From NCBI RefSeq assembly GCF_002980575.1, contig NZ_PVBS01000001.1:1116001-1180000 (forward strand): 64,000 bases of DNA, read 5' to 3'. The notes beneath the pieces are model-generated. The model saw only the letters and a list, made by a program, of their open reading frames with translations. It did not search any database and was not told the origin of the DNA. This document shows positions 16,348-26,285 of the stretch, piece after piece; position 1 is the first letter of the stretch; every line of letters begins with the position of its first letter. The position numbers and the translations under genes are program-made. Source of the DNA: Sphingobacterium gobiense (GTDB taxonomy: Bacteria; Bacteroidota; Bacteroidia; Sphingobacteriales; Sphingobacteriaceae).

Positions 16348-19300
16348 TTATTTTAATGTGAGGTTAAGACCAAACGAAAAAACTTTACTCATCGGGTATA
16401 TTACACCGCTGGTGAGATATCCGTCTTCCCGGCTATCCGAGGCAATAGCTGTCTCTGGATCAAATACTTTCGGCAGACTAGAGAAAGTCAACAAGTTCTC
16501 CCCCGAGAAGTAAACGCGCGCTTTGCTAAATATGCTTCCGACTGCTGAAGCAGGTAATGTGTAACCAACCTGTACATTTTTCAACCGGATGAATCCCGCA
16601 TTCTGTAAATAGCGTGTCTGCTCCCGTCTATTTTTATTTGTCTCTGCCGTAAAATAAGGTTTGGGCAGATATGCTCCGATGTTGGGTCCCAGTATATTTG
16701 TTTCATCCGCTGGGCGCCAATAATCGAGCGCCGGTGAGTCCTTGTAAAGACCCGAACCGGCCCAAGCACTTGTCAAACCCCAGAACAAAGGTGAGGTCGT
16801 TTCCGGATAAAAATCCCGTTTTAGAATGCCCTGCCAGAACATATTGAAGTCAACACCTTTCCAGCTGGCACCTGCGTTGATACCGATATTATAACGCGGA
16901 CTCGTATTCCCGATAATTTTAAGGTCCCCATGGTCATCCAATGTACGGCTTCCCTCATCGATGACACCGTCAGGCTGTCCCTTATCCCCTCCACCTATAT
17001 CTCTGTACATAATATCTCCAAGATTCCAGTTGGCGTGATATCGCGACTGATCTGCCATTGATTCAATATCCTGTTGCGTTTGAATAATACCCAGCGTCTC
17101 GAAACCCCAAATTTCTCCGTGTTCCTTTCCCGCATACCAGCCATCTATTCTCCCTGTCGGATTCCAGTATCGCGTTATCGTTGTTCGGCTATCGCCTAAA
17201 GCCAATTTAACATTGTAATTAAAATCAGTTCCCACCTTATCATTCCAGTTTACAACCAATTCAAACCCTTTCGTCGATAAATCGGCATTATTTGTAATCG
17301 GTGCGCTTGCCCCTAACACAAACGGCAATTCATAAGCGGCTCCCAACATATTTAATGTCTTCCTATCGTACCAGTCGAACGTTATTCCTAAACGGGAATC
17401 AAGTAAGTTCATCTCCATCCCAACATTAAATGTATTGATTGTTTCCCAGGTGATTTCGTCACTAATGATTGCAGGCACGTTGGCGTATGGGGGGCGTGCA
17501 TTTCCTATAATCCATGGTGCTTCCGGAGAAATGTTGATTTTGTCATAAAAATAGTACGGTTCCCTTTGTCCGCTCTTTAAAATATTCTGATTGCCGAGAG
17601 AGCCGTAAGACGTTCTTAGTTTAAAGTAGTTGATATAGGGCTGTACAGATTCCCAAAACGGTTCATTAGATATGGTGTAGCCCACAGATGCCGAAGGAAA
17701 GAATCCGAATCGGTTTTCTTTTGGAAACCGAGAAGAGCCACTGTAACGCCCGCTTACTTCGACTAAATATTTTTCTTGATAATTATAATTCAATCGACCA
17801 AAAACCCCTCTGGTTGCCCAATGTTCCATATTATCCGAGGCGATTACGCCCCCTAAAGAAGTCCTGATGGAAGGATATTCATCCACTACCGGCGAGGTTC
17901 CTGTTGCTGTTAATCCGCTTGTAAACGCTTCTTCCTGCTCAAAACCCAGCATGATATTAAAGAAATGATCATCGATCTGTGATTCATATGAGGTTACTGC
18001 ATTCAATAGCTTATAGACCCGTTCGGAGTAACTCGACACATAGGTAGATTCCGGCTTTCCAATATTACCAAGCGAACCGTCTCCTAGTTCGACCATCACT
18101 GGTTTGGGATTACTGCTGGCTTTTGTATTGCGGGTGTTATAGTTATAATTGAATGTGGTCTTCCAGCCCTTGACAGGTTCGATCTCCGCACCGATATTTG
18201 CTAAGAAATCTGCCCGTTTACTTATATCCCGCCCTGAATCTTGCAACAAGCGCACCAATGGACTCTGAACCGTACCATTAATATTATAATACGGCATCAT
18301 TGGAGCAAACATCAACATCTCACGAAAGGTATGTTCCCTTCCCACAGTCGTTTCTCCCATCGGATAATCCGTATCCGAGGACGCCCACTTCAAGCTGGAA
18401 TTTAGCCGCAACCAGTCGGTCACTTCTGTCGACACATTGGACATGAGATTATACCGCTGATAATGGTCGTGACCAACAGCATACGTTCCGTTCTGTCTGG
18501 AATAGCCAGCCGAAAGAAAATACTGTGTCCGTTCCGATCCACCCGATACATTTAAATTATGTTTGTGGCTTAACGAGTTGTTTCCCATCAAAAGATGAGG
18601 CCAGTCGTTATTCGCATTCCCATTTCGCCGACCGGCCCAAATATTGTCAATCGGATTCTCTGGATCATATTCATATGGAAAAATCCCATCGATATATCCT
18701 TTTATTCTTTCCATCTGTTCATCCGAATAAACGGAAGTGAGACCGGCATTGGCATTGGCTTGGTTATAGGCTGTCGCCCAGGTATACGAATCAATAAAAT
18801 GAGGCAGACGAAGAAGGGAGGAAATAGAGGCGTTATTGGAATAATCAACTTTCACACCCTCTGCTCTGCTCCCTTTTTTTGTCGTAATGAGGATTACTCC
18901 ATAGGGTGCCCGCGAACCATATACAGCCGACGCAGAAGCATCTTTTAACACGGAAACGCTTTCAATCGTTTCGGGATCTACGCTGTTGATATCTATCTCG
19001 ACACCGTCAACTAATATCAAGGGATCACTACTACCCCGCAGCGATCCTACTCCCCGAATATTCCAGCCACTTGCGGCTCCCGGTTCGCCTCCCCGCATGC
19101 CCATATTGATATTCATATTCGGTGAGGCGCCTTTAATAAGATCGGCTACGTTAGCCGACGGACGGTTAGCCAAGGCCTCGCCCGAAACCACATCAACCGC
19201 TGCTGTCATATGCGCGCGTTTCTGTGTACCGTAACCAACAACCACTACCTCTTCCAGCGTCGAGTCCTGCTCGTCCAAAACTATATCAAGGGACGTTTTA

Positions 19301-19680
19301 TTGCCAACACTCACTTTTTGAGTTACGTACCCGACATAAGATATGACTAAAACATCGGAAGAACTCAGTCCCGACGCCGACAGGTTGAAAACTCCGTTTT
19401 CGTCCGTAGAGACGCTTGATTGTGTCCTAACATGGGTCACCGTTGCTCCTACGATAGGCTCCCCATTTGCATCACGTACGGAACCTTTTATCTCACTTTG
19501 ATTATACGGATTGGTATTTAGCGTTATTCCTTCATCTAGCTCAGATGAGTATGCCGCTGCATAACCGCTTCCTATAAAGAATGCAGTTATTCCTATCCCG
19601 CATAACCTCACCAATAGTCGTCCCCGTTTTTGCATTCTACCCCTAGGATAAAATAAAAATGAGTTGTTCTTTGTCACCAT
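16348..19680 (-). CDS. SusC/RagA-family TonB-dependent outer-membrane transporter 1
   Basis: An 1110-aa transporter. N-terminal signal region, then a carboxypeptidase-D-like domain (IKGSVRDANGEPIVGATV), a TonB-box-like EEVVVVGYGTQKR, a plug domain (IRGVGSLRGSSDPLILVDGV, VLKDASASAVYGSRAPYGVI), and a long beta-barrel ending in an aliphatic/aromatic strand. No STN domain, so no anti-sigma coupling is expected. An internal Met at 19635 (MQKRGRLL) is an alternative start that gives a more compact signal peptide. A LacI-type operator (19764-19775) lies 84 nt upstream. It is first in a unit with SusD, the sugar dehydrogenase, Nramp-like, SDR, DapA-like and GMC genes. Confidence 0.94.
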   Translation of the reverse strand: MVTKNNSFLFYPRGRMQKRGRLLVRLCGIGITAFFIGSGYAAAYSSELDEGITLNTNPYNQSEIKGSVRDANGEPIVGATVTHVRTQSSVSTDENGVFNLSASGLSSSDVLVISYVGYVTQKVSVGNKTSLDIVLDEQDSTLEEVVVVGYGTQKRAHMTAAVDVVSGEALANRPSANVADLIKGASPNMNINMGMRGGEPGAASGWNIRGVGSLRGSSDPLILVDGVEIDINSVDPETIESVSVLKDASASAVYGSRAPYGVILITTKKGSRAEGVKVDYSNNASISSLLRLPHFIDSYTWATAYNQANANAGLTSVYSDEQMERIKGYIDGIFPYEYDPENPIDNIWAGRRNGNANNDWPHLLMGNNSLSHKHNLNVSGGSERTQYFLSAGYSRQNGTYAVGHDHYQRYNLMSNVSTEVTDWLRLNSSLKWASSDTDYPMGETTVGREHTFREMLMFAPMMPYYNINGTVQSPLVRLLQDSGRDISKRADFLANIGAEIEPVKGWKTTFNYNYNTRNTKASSNPKPVMVELGDGSLGNIGKPESTYVSSYSERVYKLLNAVTSYESQIDDHFFNIMLGFEQEEAFTSGLTATGTSPVVDEYPSIRTSLGGVIASDNMEHWATRGVFGRLNYNYQEKYLVEVSGRYSGSSRFPKENRFGFFPSASVGYTISNEPFWESVQPYINYFKLRTSYGSLGNQNILKSGQREPYYFYDKINISPEAPWIIGNARPPYANVPAIISDEITWETINTFNVGMEMNLLDSRLGITFDWYDRKTLNMLGAAYELPFVLGASAPITNNADLSTKGFELVVNWNDKVGTDFNYNVKLALGDSRTTITRYWNPTGRIDGWYAGKEHGEIWGFETLGIIQTQQDIESMADQSRYHANWNLGDIMYRDIGGGDKGQPDGVIDEGSRTLDDHGDLKIIGNTSPRYNIGINAGASWKGVDFNMFWQGILKRDFYPETTSPLFWGLTSAWAGSGLYKDSPALDYWRPADETNILGPNIGAYLPKPYFTAETNKNRREQTRYLQNAGFIRLKNVQVGYTLPASAVGSIFSKARVYFSGENLLTFSSLPKVFDPETAIASDSREDGYLTSGVIYPMSKVFSFGLNLTLK

Positions 19681-19763
19681 AATTAGTCTTATAATTTTAA
19701 CTCAGCTGTATTTTAATTTGATGTTCTATTTTATATAATTTATAGTTATATCGATGTCTTATC

Positions 19764-19775
19764 GTTAACGTTACC
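19764..19775. promoter_or_regulatory. LacI-type operator, site C (susC 1 unit)
   Basis: GTTAACGTTACC inside TCGTTAACGTTACCGAA, with arms CGTTAA/TTACCG around a central CG. It lies in the 262-nt gap between lacI 2 and susC 1, which otherwise holds only AT-rich sequence. Confidence 0.65.
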
Positions 19776-19942
19776 GAACATTGTGTAAAAAAAAGGGCAA
19801 CATGCTTTATTAGTTAAAAAAATAACGGTAAATTTTCTAAGGAAATTCTTTTCATCACGTTAGTCTCTGTCTAATGTCAACTAATTTATTGCTTATAATA
19901 TAATCCAAGGTAGAACATAAACATTAAAAAAACAAATTTTTT

Positions 19943-21013
19943 TTAATTTTCGTAAAACATATAATTTTCAATGGTAATAATATCAATTGGCATGGGTTTA
20001 AAATTCGTGACATTCTCTTTTAGTAAAAAGAATCTATACAGGTAGTTTAACGCAAAATATCCCTGTTTATCCGGACGCTGACAGATTAAGAAATCTACAA
20101 TCCCCTTTGAGAGATAGTCTACGTTGGCTTCCAAAAAGTCAAATCCTATAATATAGGGTTTCTTTATCTCCTGATGATCATGAAAAAAACGTCCTACAAC
20201 AGAAACTCTGGAATTCGTAACAAACAATACATCAGGAGTAAACTTTTCAATATTGGATAATAACTCCTTTTCCACCTCTTCATATTCGTTATAAGGGATA
20301 TCGATAACTTCTATTCTAAAATTCCGGTCCAGATCATTAAGATACGTTCTGTAGCCCTCAATTTTTGTATCTAAATACTTATAGTTTTCCAAGCCTTTCG
20401 CAATGTTCAAAATAAGTATCTTGGCATTTGTTCCAACTAAATAAGAAGTCAGGTTCCCCGCCAATCTCCCCGTACTGTTCAAATTTGGACCGATATAACC
20501 TAATGTTGATTTAGTTGGGATATCGGAGTTTATATATATCGTCTGCAGTTTTTTCCGATGGCATTTTTTCACAAAAGCTTCCGTTTCTTTAATGAATATC
20601 GGTGCTATGACTACAGCATTAAAGTTAGACTTTATCGTTTTTTCCGAAACCTCTAAAAAAGTGTGAACATCTTCTTGATCATAAAGAAACACCTCAGTTT
20701 GTATACCGAAGGGTTCCAACTCCTGTATACCTTTGTTAATACCATCTAAACACAGTTGCCAATAACCTGTCTGTAACGATGTCTTAGGGATAATAACTGA
20801 AATCTTAATATTATTTTTGACGGATAATGATCTGGCGTAAAGATTAGGCTGATAATTGTTTTCTTTTATGATATCCTTAACCTTTTTCCGGGTTGCTTCG
20901 GAGACGTCCTTTCTATTATTAAGCACACGGTCTACCGTTCCGATAGAAACATCGGCAAGTTTGGCAATATCTTTAATACCAAAACGTTTTTTCTCCTTGT
21001 CATCAGACATCAT
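19943..21013 (-). CDS. LacI-family transcriptional regulator (second of two)
   Basis: A 356-aa paralogue of the regulator at 6743-7807. The helix-turn-helix reads FGIKDIAKLADVSIGTVDRVL (about residues 11-31), then NNRKDVSEATRKKVKDI and the hinge YQPNLYARSLSVKN, followed by a sugar-binding-type effector domain. The recognition helices of the two regulators differ only slightly (SIAT versus SIGT, HNR versus NNR), so they may read the same or overlapping operators. It lies 67 nt after the esterase gene and may be the last gene of the susC 2 unit, because no operator-like site precedes it. Confidence 0.9.
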   Translation of the reverse strand: MMSDDKEKKRFGIKDIAKLADVSIGTVDRVLNNRKDVSEATRKKVKDIIKENNYQPNLYARSLSVKNNIKISVIIPKTSLQTGYWQLCLDGINKGIQELEPFGIQTEVFLYDQEDVHTFLEVSEKTIKSNFNAVVIAPIFIKETEAFVKKCHRKKLQTIYINSDIPTKSTLGYIGPNLNSTGRLAGNLTSYLVGTNAKILILNIAKGLENYKYLDTKIEGYRTYLNDLDRNFRIEVIDIPYNEYEEVEKELLSNIEKFTPDVLFVTNSRVSVVGRFFHDHQEIKKPYIIGFDFLEANVDYLSKGIVDFLICQRPDKQGYFALNYLYRFFLLKENVTNFKPMPIDIITIENYMFYEN

Positions 21014-21080
21014 ACTTCCCTAATAAAGTTGGTCTACGATAAATTTACATTAAATTTTCCAGATATACATCGCCTCCGGT

Positions 21081-22238
21081 CTAACGTTTCAAAAAGTAAT
21101 CAAAAAATAAAAACGCCTGTTCATTGGAAGTGTTATCTGGTGAATGTGCTACGCGATTTGTCATAGCTGCCCGGTTTTCAAACCCCAACAATTTATTTAC
21201 TGCAATAGTATGGTTTAGTGGTATCCATCTTTCCAAGGGGTCTGAAGATCCACCTGAAACCAAAAAAGGACGTGGTGCCATTAACGCATGTAACTCGTGT
21301 AGATCATACCCCTCTTCAATTAGTTTCGGATATAGCCCCTTTGCATCTGCTCTCATTCCTGTTTTTTGCCATGTGTTTTTCCAAGGCGGAGGATAATAAC
21401 CAAGATACCAGGGTTCCCAATAATTCACACCGCTTCCTTTTGTTTCGTCAAAAACAATACCCGGATCAGACCACACCCCACAGGCGTATTTATCATATAA
21501 AGCAGAGGCAAACATCGCCCATTTGCCACCATAAGAGTGTCCCATAATTCCGATGCGGGTTTCATCGACTTCTGGATATTTCGCCAATGCCTCCCAAGCA
21601 TTCGCCCCAGCATATGCCAGCATAGACAAGGGTTGCACTGTAGCATTATCTATTGACGGATAATAAAGCGAATAGGTTCTGTTGGCAGATGTCTCTTTCG
21701 TGCCGATGGATAATGTTACAAACCCACGTTTTGTTAATTGCAAGGCGAAATCGCGATGTGGTTTTCCCGCACCTGTTGCTGTTTCTGGTTCATAGAAAAC
21801 CGTTACCACTGCTGGTTTTTTACCTTTTGTTTCGGGTACTAAAAGATATCCCGTTGTTTCTTCGTTCGGCAACCATTTAAAAGTCACCGTATATTGTGTG
21901 TACCCCTCTTTCTGAATAGAGTCCAATATGTTTAAGGTCTGATCTTCTATTATATCAGGCCACTCCCCCATCATGTCGTGCCATTTTTCTCTAATTTCTG
22001 TCCTCCGTTCTTCCCAATCTTCCTTTGTTTTTACTACCCTGCCATCATAAAAATTCAAAGGGGAACGATATTCACCTAATTCTTGTTTAAATTGTTCGGG
22101 TGGTACAAAATACCGCTCTATCTTATCCCATATTTCATCTTTCGGTACTTTCGTGGGTTGTCCGTGAGTGGCTAAAGCGCCTAACATAAACACTACAGTG
22201 CTCCAAAGTGCGATACGCTTTTTTAGTCTGCTTTTCAT
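21081..22238 (-). CDS. secreted alpha/beta-hydrolase (acetyl-xylan-esterase/dienelactone-hydrolase type)
   Basis: A 385-aa protein with a signal peptide (hydrophobic residues 9-24, cleavage likely after THG). The nucleophile elbow is GHSYGG with Ser235. A late Asp (GGSSDPLERW) and His (RVAHSPDNT) complete a plausible triad. The fold resembles the large secreted esterases of polysaccharide-utilization loci (CE7/CE15-like hydrolases). The substrate is probably an acetyl or uronate ester on the target glycan. It is at the end of the susC 2 unit, 33 nt after the propeller gene. A peptidase-like alternative cannot be excluded. Confidence 0.75.
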   Translation of the reverse strand: MKSRLKKRIALWSTVVFMLGALATHGQPTKVPKDEIWDKIERYFVPPEQFKQELGEYRSPLNFYDGRVVKTKEDWEERRTEIREKWHDMMGEWPDIIEDQTLNILDSIQKEGYTQYTVTFKWLPNEETTGYLLVPETKGKKPAVVTVFYEPETATGAGKPHRDFALQLTKRGFVTLSIGTKETSANRTYSLYYPSIDNATVQPLSMLAYAGANAWEALAKYPEVDETRIGIMGHSYGGKWAMFASALYDKYACGVWSDPGIVFDETKGSGVNYWEPWYLGYYPPPWKNTWQKTGMRADAKGLYPKLIEEGYDLHELHALMAPRPFLVSGGSSDPLERWIPLNHTIAVNKLLGFENRAAMTNRVAHSPDNTSNEQAFLFFDYFLKR

Positions 22239-22271
22239 ATTAAATCGTCTGCTTATCCGTTAAAACAAATA

Positions 22272-23759
22272 TTATAAAGTTTCTTTTACGGTATAGACCA
22301 CGAGCTTATTCAGCAACGTATCTGTCCTTTGTTTATTAAAAACCGAATCTAGCGTGATTTCATAGAGATAATCTTTCTCCATTTCACCGAGGTCTATCTG
22401 CAATCTCTTTCCTCGATTCGATATTTTCCATTCATGTACCGACATCTGTTTAAGATTTACTTCTGGCGAACCATATTTTTGATGGTATAGATAGTTATAG
22501 CGACGAACTCGGATAGCTTTGGCGATATGAATGCTATCTCCCAGATCGATAGATTGTGTAAAATACATTTCAAACCCGTTTTTAAGAAGATGTATGTCCG
22601 CTACGTCAAACGGCGTTTTGCCGGTAAACGAAATGCGTTGGATTCCCCTATCTCCTAGCCAGCCATGATCTGATTGGCCGACCCATAGACTACCATCCGG
22701 CGCAAAAACTAACCTGTTGTTTCCCTTTCGTAGCCCCTGACCATCTATAAACGGTGTCACTGCACCTTGGACCACCCCGTTTACATCTTCTAGCATAATA
22801 CGAACTAAGCGTTCTTGATTCATCTCGCCTACAATAAACTGTCCCTCAAATGGCTTTAGCATTTTATTATGTCTAATTTGAACAGGTTGGGTAGGTGAAT
22901 TTGCGATGACGTTATGTGGAAAAATCACAGCAGGCTTCTCCCGCAATGCATTTAATGTATCCGCACTCAGTTCAAATGGGTTGCCTCTATTCCACCCCTT
23001 CGTCCATACCAAGCTTGCCGGATGTCCGTAAAATTTACCTTCTTGGACATAGTGCAAGGGGCTCGACCCTACCCAATCTCCTTGGTTATCGGTAACAAAC
23101 AGCCTTCCTTTTGCGTCAAGCCCTAATCCATTAGGGGAACGAAAACCCGAAGCAAACGGCACAATCTCTCCGTTTTTTTTCATTTTCATCACCCAACCTC
23201 TATAGGGTACAATGGAAAACATAGGCTTACCTTCCCGACTCTTGCCGTCCATCAACGTATCTCCTCGAAGTTCAGTAGATGTACCTCCTCCCGCTGAGGA
23301 CGAATTCAAAGCAAAATACAAATTGCCCTCGCTGTCTTCCACGGGGCCATAGGTAAATTCATGATAGTTTCCCGTCATACCAAATCCGTCATACACCGTT
23401 TCATACGTATCCGCCTTTCCATCGCCATCGGTATCCTTGATCCGTGTTAGTTCGGGTAATTGCATGACCAGTATTTCACGGTCATTAATGACCTTCAAAC
23501 CAAGCGGTTCGTGCAGACCTGTTGCAAAAACACGCCATTCTTTCGTATCTGGTTCGTAAATCATCACCTCTCCCCGCATAAAAGCTGCTACCAACCGACC
23601 ATCTGCTAAAAAATCCAATGCGGCTACTTCTGCCGTCAACCCAGGAGGTGTTTCAATAGTATCTATTTGAAAAGATGCGCCGTCACTGACTAGATCATCG
23701 CCTTGACAAGCTGCTAAGGCTATCGACGCACCTAAAAAATATGTAATCGCCGTTCTCAT
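22272..23759 (-). CDS. sorbosone-dehydrogenase-like beta-propeller lipoprotein
   Basis: A 495-aa lipoprotein (ASIALAACQGD, lipobox cysteine near residue 18). Repeated propeller motifs include LADGRLVAAF, GLHEPLGLKV, IKDTDGDGKADTYE, FTYGPVEDSEGNLYFALN, FRSPNGLGLDAKGRLFVTDNQG and FAPDGSLWVGQSDHGW. This pattern matches the PQQ-dependent L-sorbosone dehydrogenase-like family that is usual beside cupredoxins and sugar-acid genes. Unlike many relatives it has no cytochrome c motif. Its start overlaps the stop of the cupredoxin gene by one base (TAATG), so the two are coupled. It is probably a periplasmic sugar dehydrogenase handing electrons to the copper protein. Confidence 0.75.
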   Translation of the reverse strand: MRTAITYFLGASIALAACQGDDLVSDGASFQIDTIETPPGLTAEVAALDFLADGRLVAAFMRGEVMIYEPDTKEWRVFATGLHEPLGLKVINDREILVMQLPELTRIKDTDGDGKADTYETVYDGFGMTGNYHEFTYGPVEDSEGNLYFALNSSSAGGGTSTELRGDTLMDGKSREGKPMFSIVPYRGWVMKMKKNGEIVPFASGFRSPNGLGLDAKGRLFVTDNQGDWVGSSPLHYVQEGKFYGHPASLVWTKGWNRGNPFELSADTLNALREKPAVIFPHNVIANSPTQPVQIRHNKMLKPFEGQFIVGEMNQERLVRIMLEDVNGVVQGAVTPFIDGQGLRKGNNRLVFAPDGSLWVGQSDHGWLGDRGIQRISFTGKTPFDVADIHLLKNGFEMYFTQSIDLGDSIHIAKAIRVRRYNYLYHQKYGSPEVNLKQMSVHEWKISNRGKRLQIDLGEMEKDYLYEITLDSVFNKQRTDTLLNKLVVYTVKETL

Positions 23760-24889
23760 TATTTCTCTATTCTAAACTCCACACTAAATTGCTTTCCGTT
23801 TTTTTTATCCAAGACAAGCGGCCCAGCCGGTAATGGTATGCCATTATAATAACAGGTTATTTTTTTTTCTTCTGTATGGTGAAAAACAACATTATCATCT
23901 AATGTTGGAATCCGAAAATGACGTACAATCCCATTTTTATCTTCCAATTCTCTTATCGTTTCAAAAATCTCGATACCTTCTATGATATAACAAAATTCTA
24001 AATAACCAGCATCCGTTATCCGATATCCTTTAAATTTTGGCGGATTCTTGGTTGTATTTTGTTCGCCGATCGTTAGTACGGCCGGCCGGGTTTCGCGGTA
24101 CACAATTGTCCCTTCTCTCTTCGCTTTCGCATCTTTATGTCCTTTCCACAACTCCGTATTATCGACAAACCCGTCTTTCCATACAAATCTCATTTGACAG
24201 GGAGTTGCATCCCAACAAAAGGATATGTTTCCAGGTAAGTGGACGGCAATTGCTGCTGGGCTTGCGCCATCAATATATAGTCGATAATAATAAGGAGGTA
24301 TCAATTCATAAGGATGATTTTTGGTTTCTGCATGAACATGCACTTTATTCTTAACATGGTGGGGCACAGCTTTATCCTCAGTCAACACAGGCATTTCACC
24401 GGATTTATTAACATACATTGCTCCGTACATGACATGTCCGTGTCCTGGTAGGGTACAAACATACGGATATACCCCTTCTTCTGATGGTGCTGTGAAAGAC
24501 AATGTTTCTGTTTGGTCGGCATGTAAAACGGACGTATGCCACATCACGTCACCAGTTTCCGGAATATAACTTTTTGCTACTCCTTCCGCTCCCAATTTGG
24601 CAGCGAGATCTACCACCTTTTCTCGAGATTCCGGACGGATAACCAAAAGGTTATGATCCATATCGTCTGTGTTCGTAAACCGGAGGACGACCTGCTGCCC
24701 CGGAACAACATGAAATCTAGGTAGGCTAAACTGCAATCCGGGTAATACCGAGATGTCAACTTCTTTAGGGGGTTCTTTTTGTATTAAATATCCCTCTTTA
24801 TAACCCAAAATGCCGGTAACTATAAAAAAAGAAAAAGCTACAGCAAACAGCTTCTTAACCGTTGGCGTTTTTTTTAATATCATCTTCAT
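23759..24889 (-). CDS. azurin-like blue copper protein with a C-terminal accessory domain
   Basis: A 376-aa exported protein with an N-terminal hydrophobic segment (residues 13-29). Residues about 45-160 form a cupredoxin whose type 1 copper ligands can be read directly: His79 (MDHNLL), Cys145, His150 and Met154 in CTLPGHGHVM. The Cys+5 His and Cys+9 Met spacing equals that of azurin. Residues about 185-376 form a beta-rich domain seen in sugar-dehydrogenase-associated proteins. It is probably the electron acceptor for the neighbouring sorbosone-dehydrogenase-like protein. It overlaps the enolase-superfamily gene by 4 nt (ATGA) and the propeller gene by 1 nt. Confidence 0.83.
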   Translation of the reverse strand: MKMILKKTPTVKKLFAVAFSFFIVTGILGYKEGYLIQKEPPKEVDISVLPGLQFSLPRFHVVPGQQVVLRFTNTDDMDHNLLVIRPESREKVVDLAAKLGAEGVAKSYIPETGDVMWHTSVLHADQTETLSFTAPSEEGVYPYVCTLPGHGHVMYGAMYVNKSGEMPVLTEDKAVPHHVKNKVHVHAETKNHPYELIPPYYYRLYIDGASPAAIAVHLPGNISFCWDATPCQMRFVWKDGFVDNTELWKGHKDAKAKREGTIVYRETRPAVLTIGEQNTTKNPPKFKGYRITDAGYLEFCYIIEGIEIFETIRELEDKNGIVRHFRIPTLDDNVVFHHTEEKKITCYYNGIPLPAGPLVLDKKNGKQFSVEFRIEK

Positions 24890-26184
24890 AATCCCTGCCT
24901 CGCAATCCCCATCATTTGCTGGTAATATGGTGAAATGGAAAAAATACCGCCTGCAGTGTCATAAAAATTTTGGTCTAATGTAAATACGCCGTTTACCACC
25001 CGCGTCCATTTAGCGTCCGCAAGCGGATGTCTCTTCTTCATATTTTCCCAATTGACATAGTTCATATCACCATTGGTTTCCATCAATCCCATCCCAATTG
25101 TAGGAAAAGGAGTCAGTGTAGCAGCAACATTCTTGTTCCACTCCATCAAAATTGGATTGACTGTCAAATCTGCGCACAAACATGGTATATCATTTTCATG
25201 GGCTACCTTAGCGATCTTAACAGTCTGACTTAATGTCTTTGCTATACCTTTCAAGATAAATGCTTTATATCCCAACGCAATCTTACGCCGGGCATCTTCT
25301 TCACTGTGAATACTCTCGTCAGCTCCGATAATTACCCCCAGATCCGAAACGTCTTCATGGTCACTCTCCCCAAAAGGTTCTTCATATAAAAGAATGTGTT
25401 CAAATGCGCCAATTTCTTTTGCGTAATCCAGATATTTTAGCAATGTTTCCTTTTTTTCATAGCGTCCGTTGGCATCCATCGTATAATAGATTTTGTTTAT
25501 CCTTTTATTCCTTTCCCCATTAAGGATATCATGGATATCTTTTAATCTCATTTTATCCTGTTGCAACATCTTCTCTTGATCACCAGGACTTCCCGTTTTT
25601 ATCTTAAATACAAAATATCCTTCTTCAGCTGCCTTTTTAATATCTGCCAGTGGCATGTCATAAGAAATCTGAAACATAACGGCGATCCGATCATTTTTGT
25701 GACTAAACGCTTGACGATAAGTCGAAGGTATAAGTTCGGTAAATGTTGAAATACCGTTCTCTTCTGCATATAACATCCACATTGCATTATCGATACTAAC
25801 CAAGGCATTGTGTACAAAATTTATATTAAGATTAGGATATCCTGTTAGTTTTTTACCTTCTTCGATCAACCAAGGTAGCATTTCGTCGAACAGCCTTATC
25901 GGGCTATCTAATGATCGCCCTTCTATCCATTTTAATGCCTTATTTGTTAGCACAAACATATTTGCGTTTCCGTTGGATTCAGAGGTAGAGGCAAATATCT
26001 CCGCATCGCCATATAGGACACTCTGCGTAGCTAATCCCAGTCCTTTTTTTCCCTTATCGTTCTCGAGCAAAACGACTATTTGCCATAATTCGCTGAGGTA
26101 TGCCCCTTTAAATCCAAAAGGAAACCGGAGCTTCTCCCTTTCGAAATCTGACTTGGTTTTTATAATTGTTGATTGGTTTATCAT
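24886..26184 (-). CDS. enolase-superfamily (mandelate racemase/muconate lactonizing type) enzyme
   Basis: A 432-aa cytosolic enzyme. Catalytic elements are readable: the KIK motif with Lys194 and Lys196 (FKIKTG), metal ligands Asp237 (TMDANG), Glu268/Glu269 (YEEPFGE) and Asp289/Glu290 (GADESIH), and a further Lys312 (FILKGIAKT). This arrangement abstracts a proton alpha to a carboxylate. In this setting a sugar-acid dehydratase or epimerase is likely, acting on the aldonic acid made by the periplasmic dehydrogenases. The exact subgroup is not assignable by eye; dipeptide epimerase is an alternative because of the KxK plus late Lys pattern. 101 nt separate it from the upstream propeller gene. 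Confidence 0.82.
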   Translation of the reverse strand: MINQSTIIKTKSDFEREKLRFPFGFKGAYLSELWQIVVLLENDKGKKGLGLATQSVLYGDAEIFASTSESNGNANMFVLTNKALKWIEGRSLDSPIRLFDEMLPWLIEEGKKLTGYPNLNINFVHNALVSIDNAMWMLYAEENGISTFTELIPSTYRQAFSHKNDRIAVMFQISYDMPLADIKKAAEEGYFVFKIKTGSPGDQEKMLQQDKMRLKDIHDILNGERNKRINKIYYTMDANGRYEKKETLLKYLDYAKEIGAFEHILLYEEPFGESDHEDVSDLGVIIGADESIHSEEDARRKIALGYKAFILKGIAKTLSQTVKIAKVAHENDIPCLCADLTVNPILMEWNKNVAATLTPFPTIGMGLMETNGDMNYVNWENMKKRHPLADAKWTRVVNGVFTLDQNFYDTAGGIFSISPYYQQMMGIARQGL

Positions 26185-26285
26185 TTCTAATTTCTGATCA
26201 TTTTACATTTCTTGAGATCAATGCACTTGCAGGATCAACCATATTGGTAATAAATTTATATCTTACCGGACCCTAGTTCAATTGA

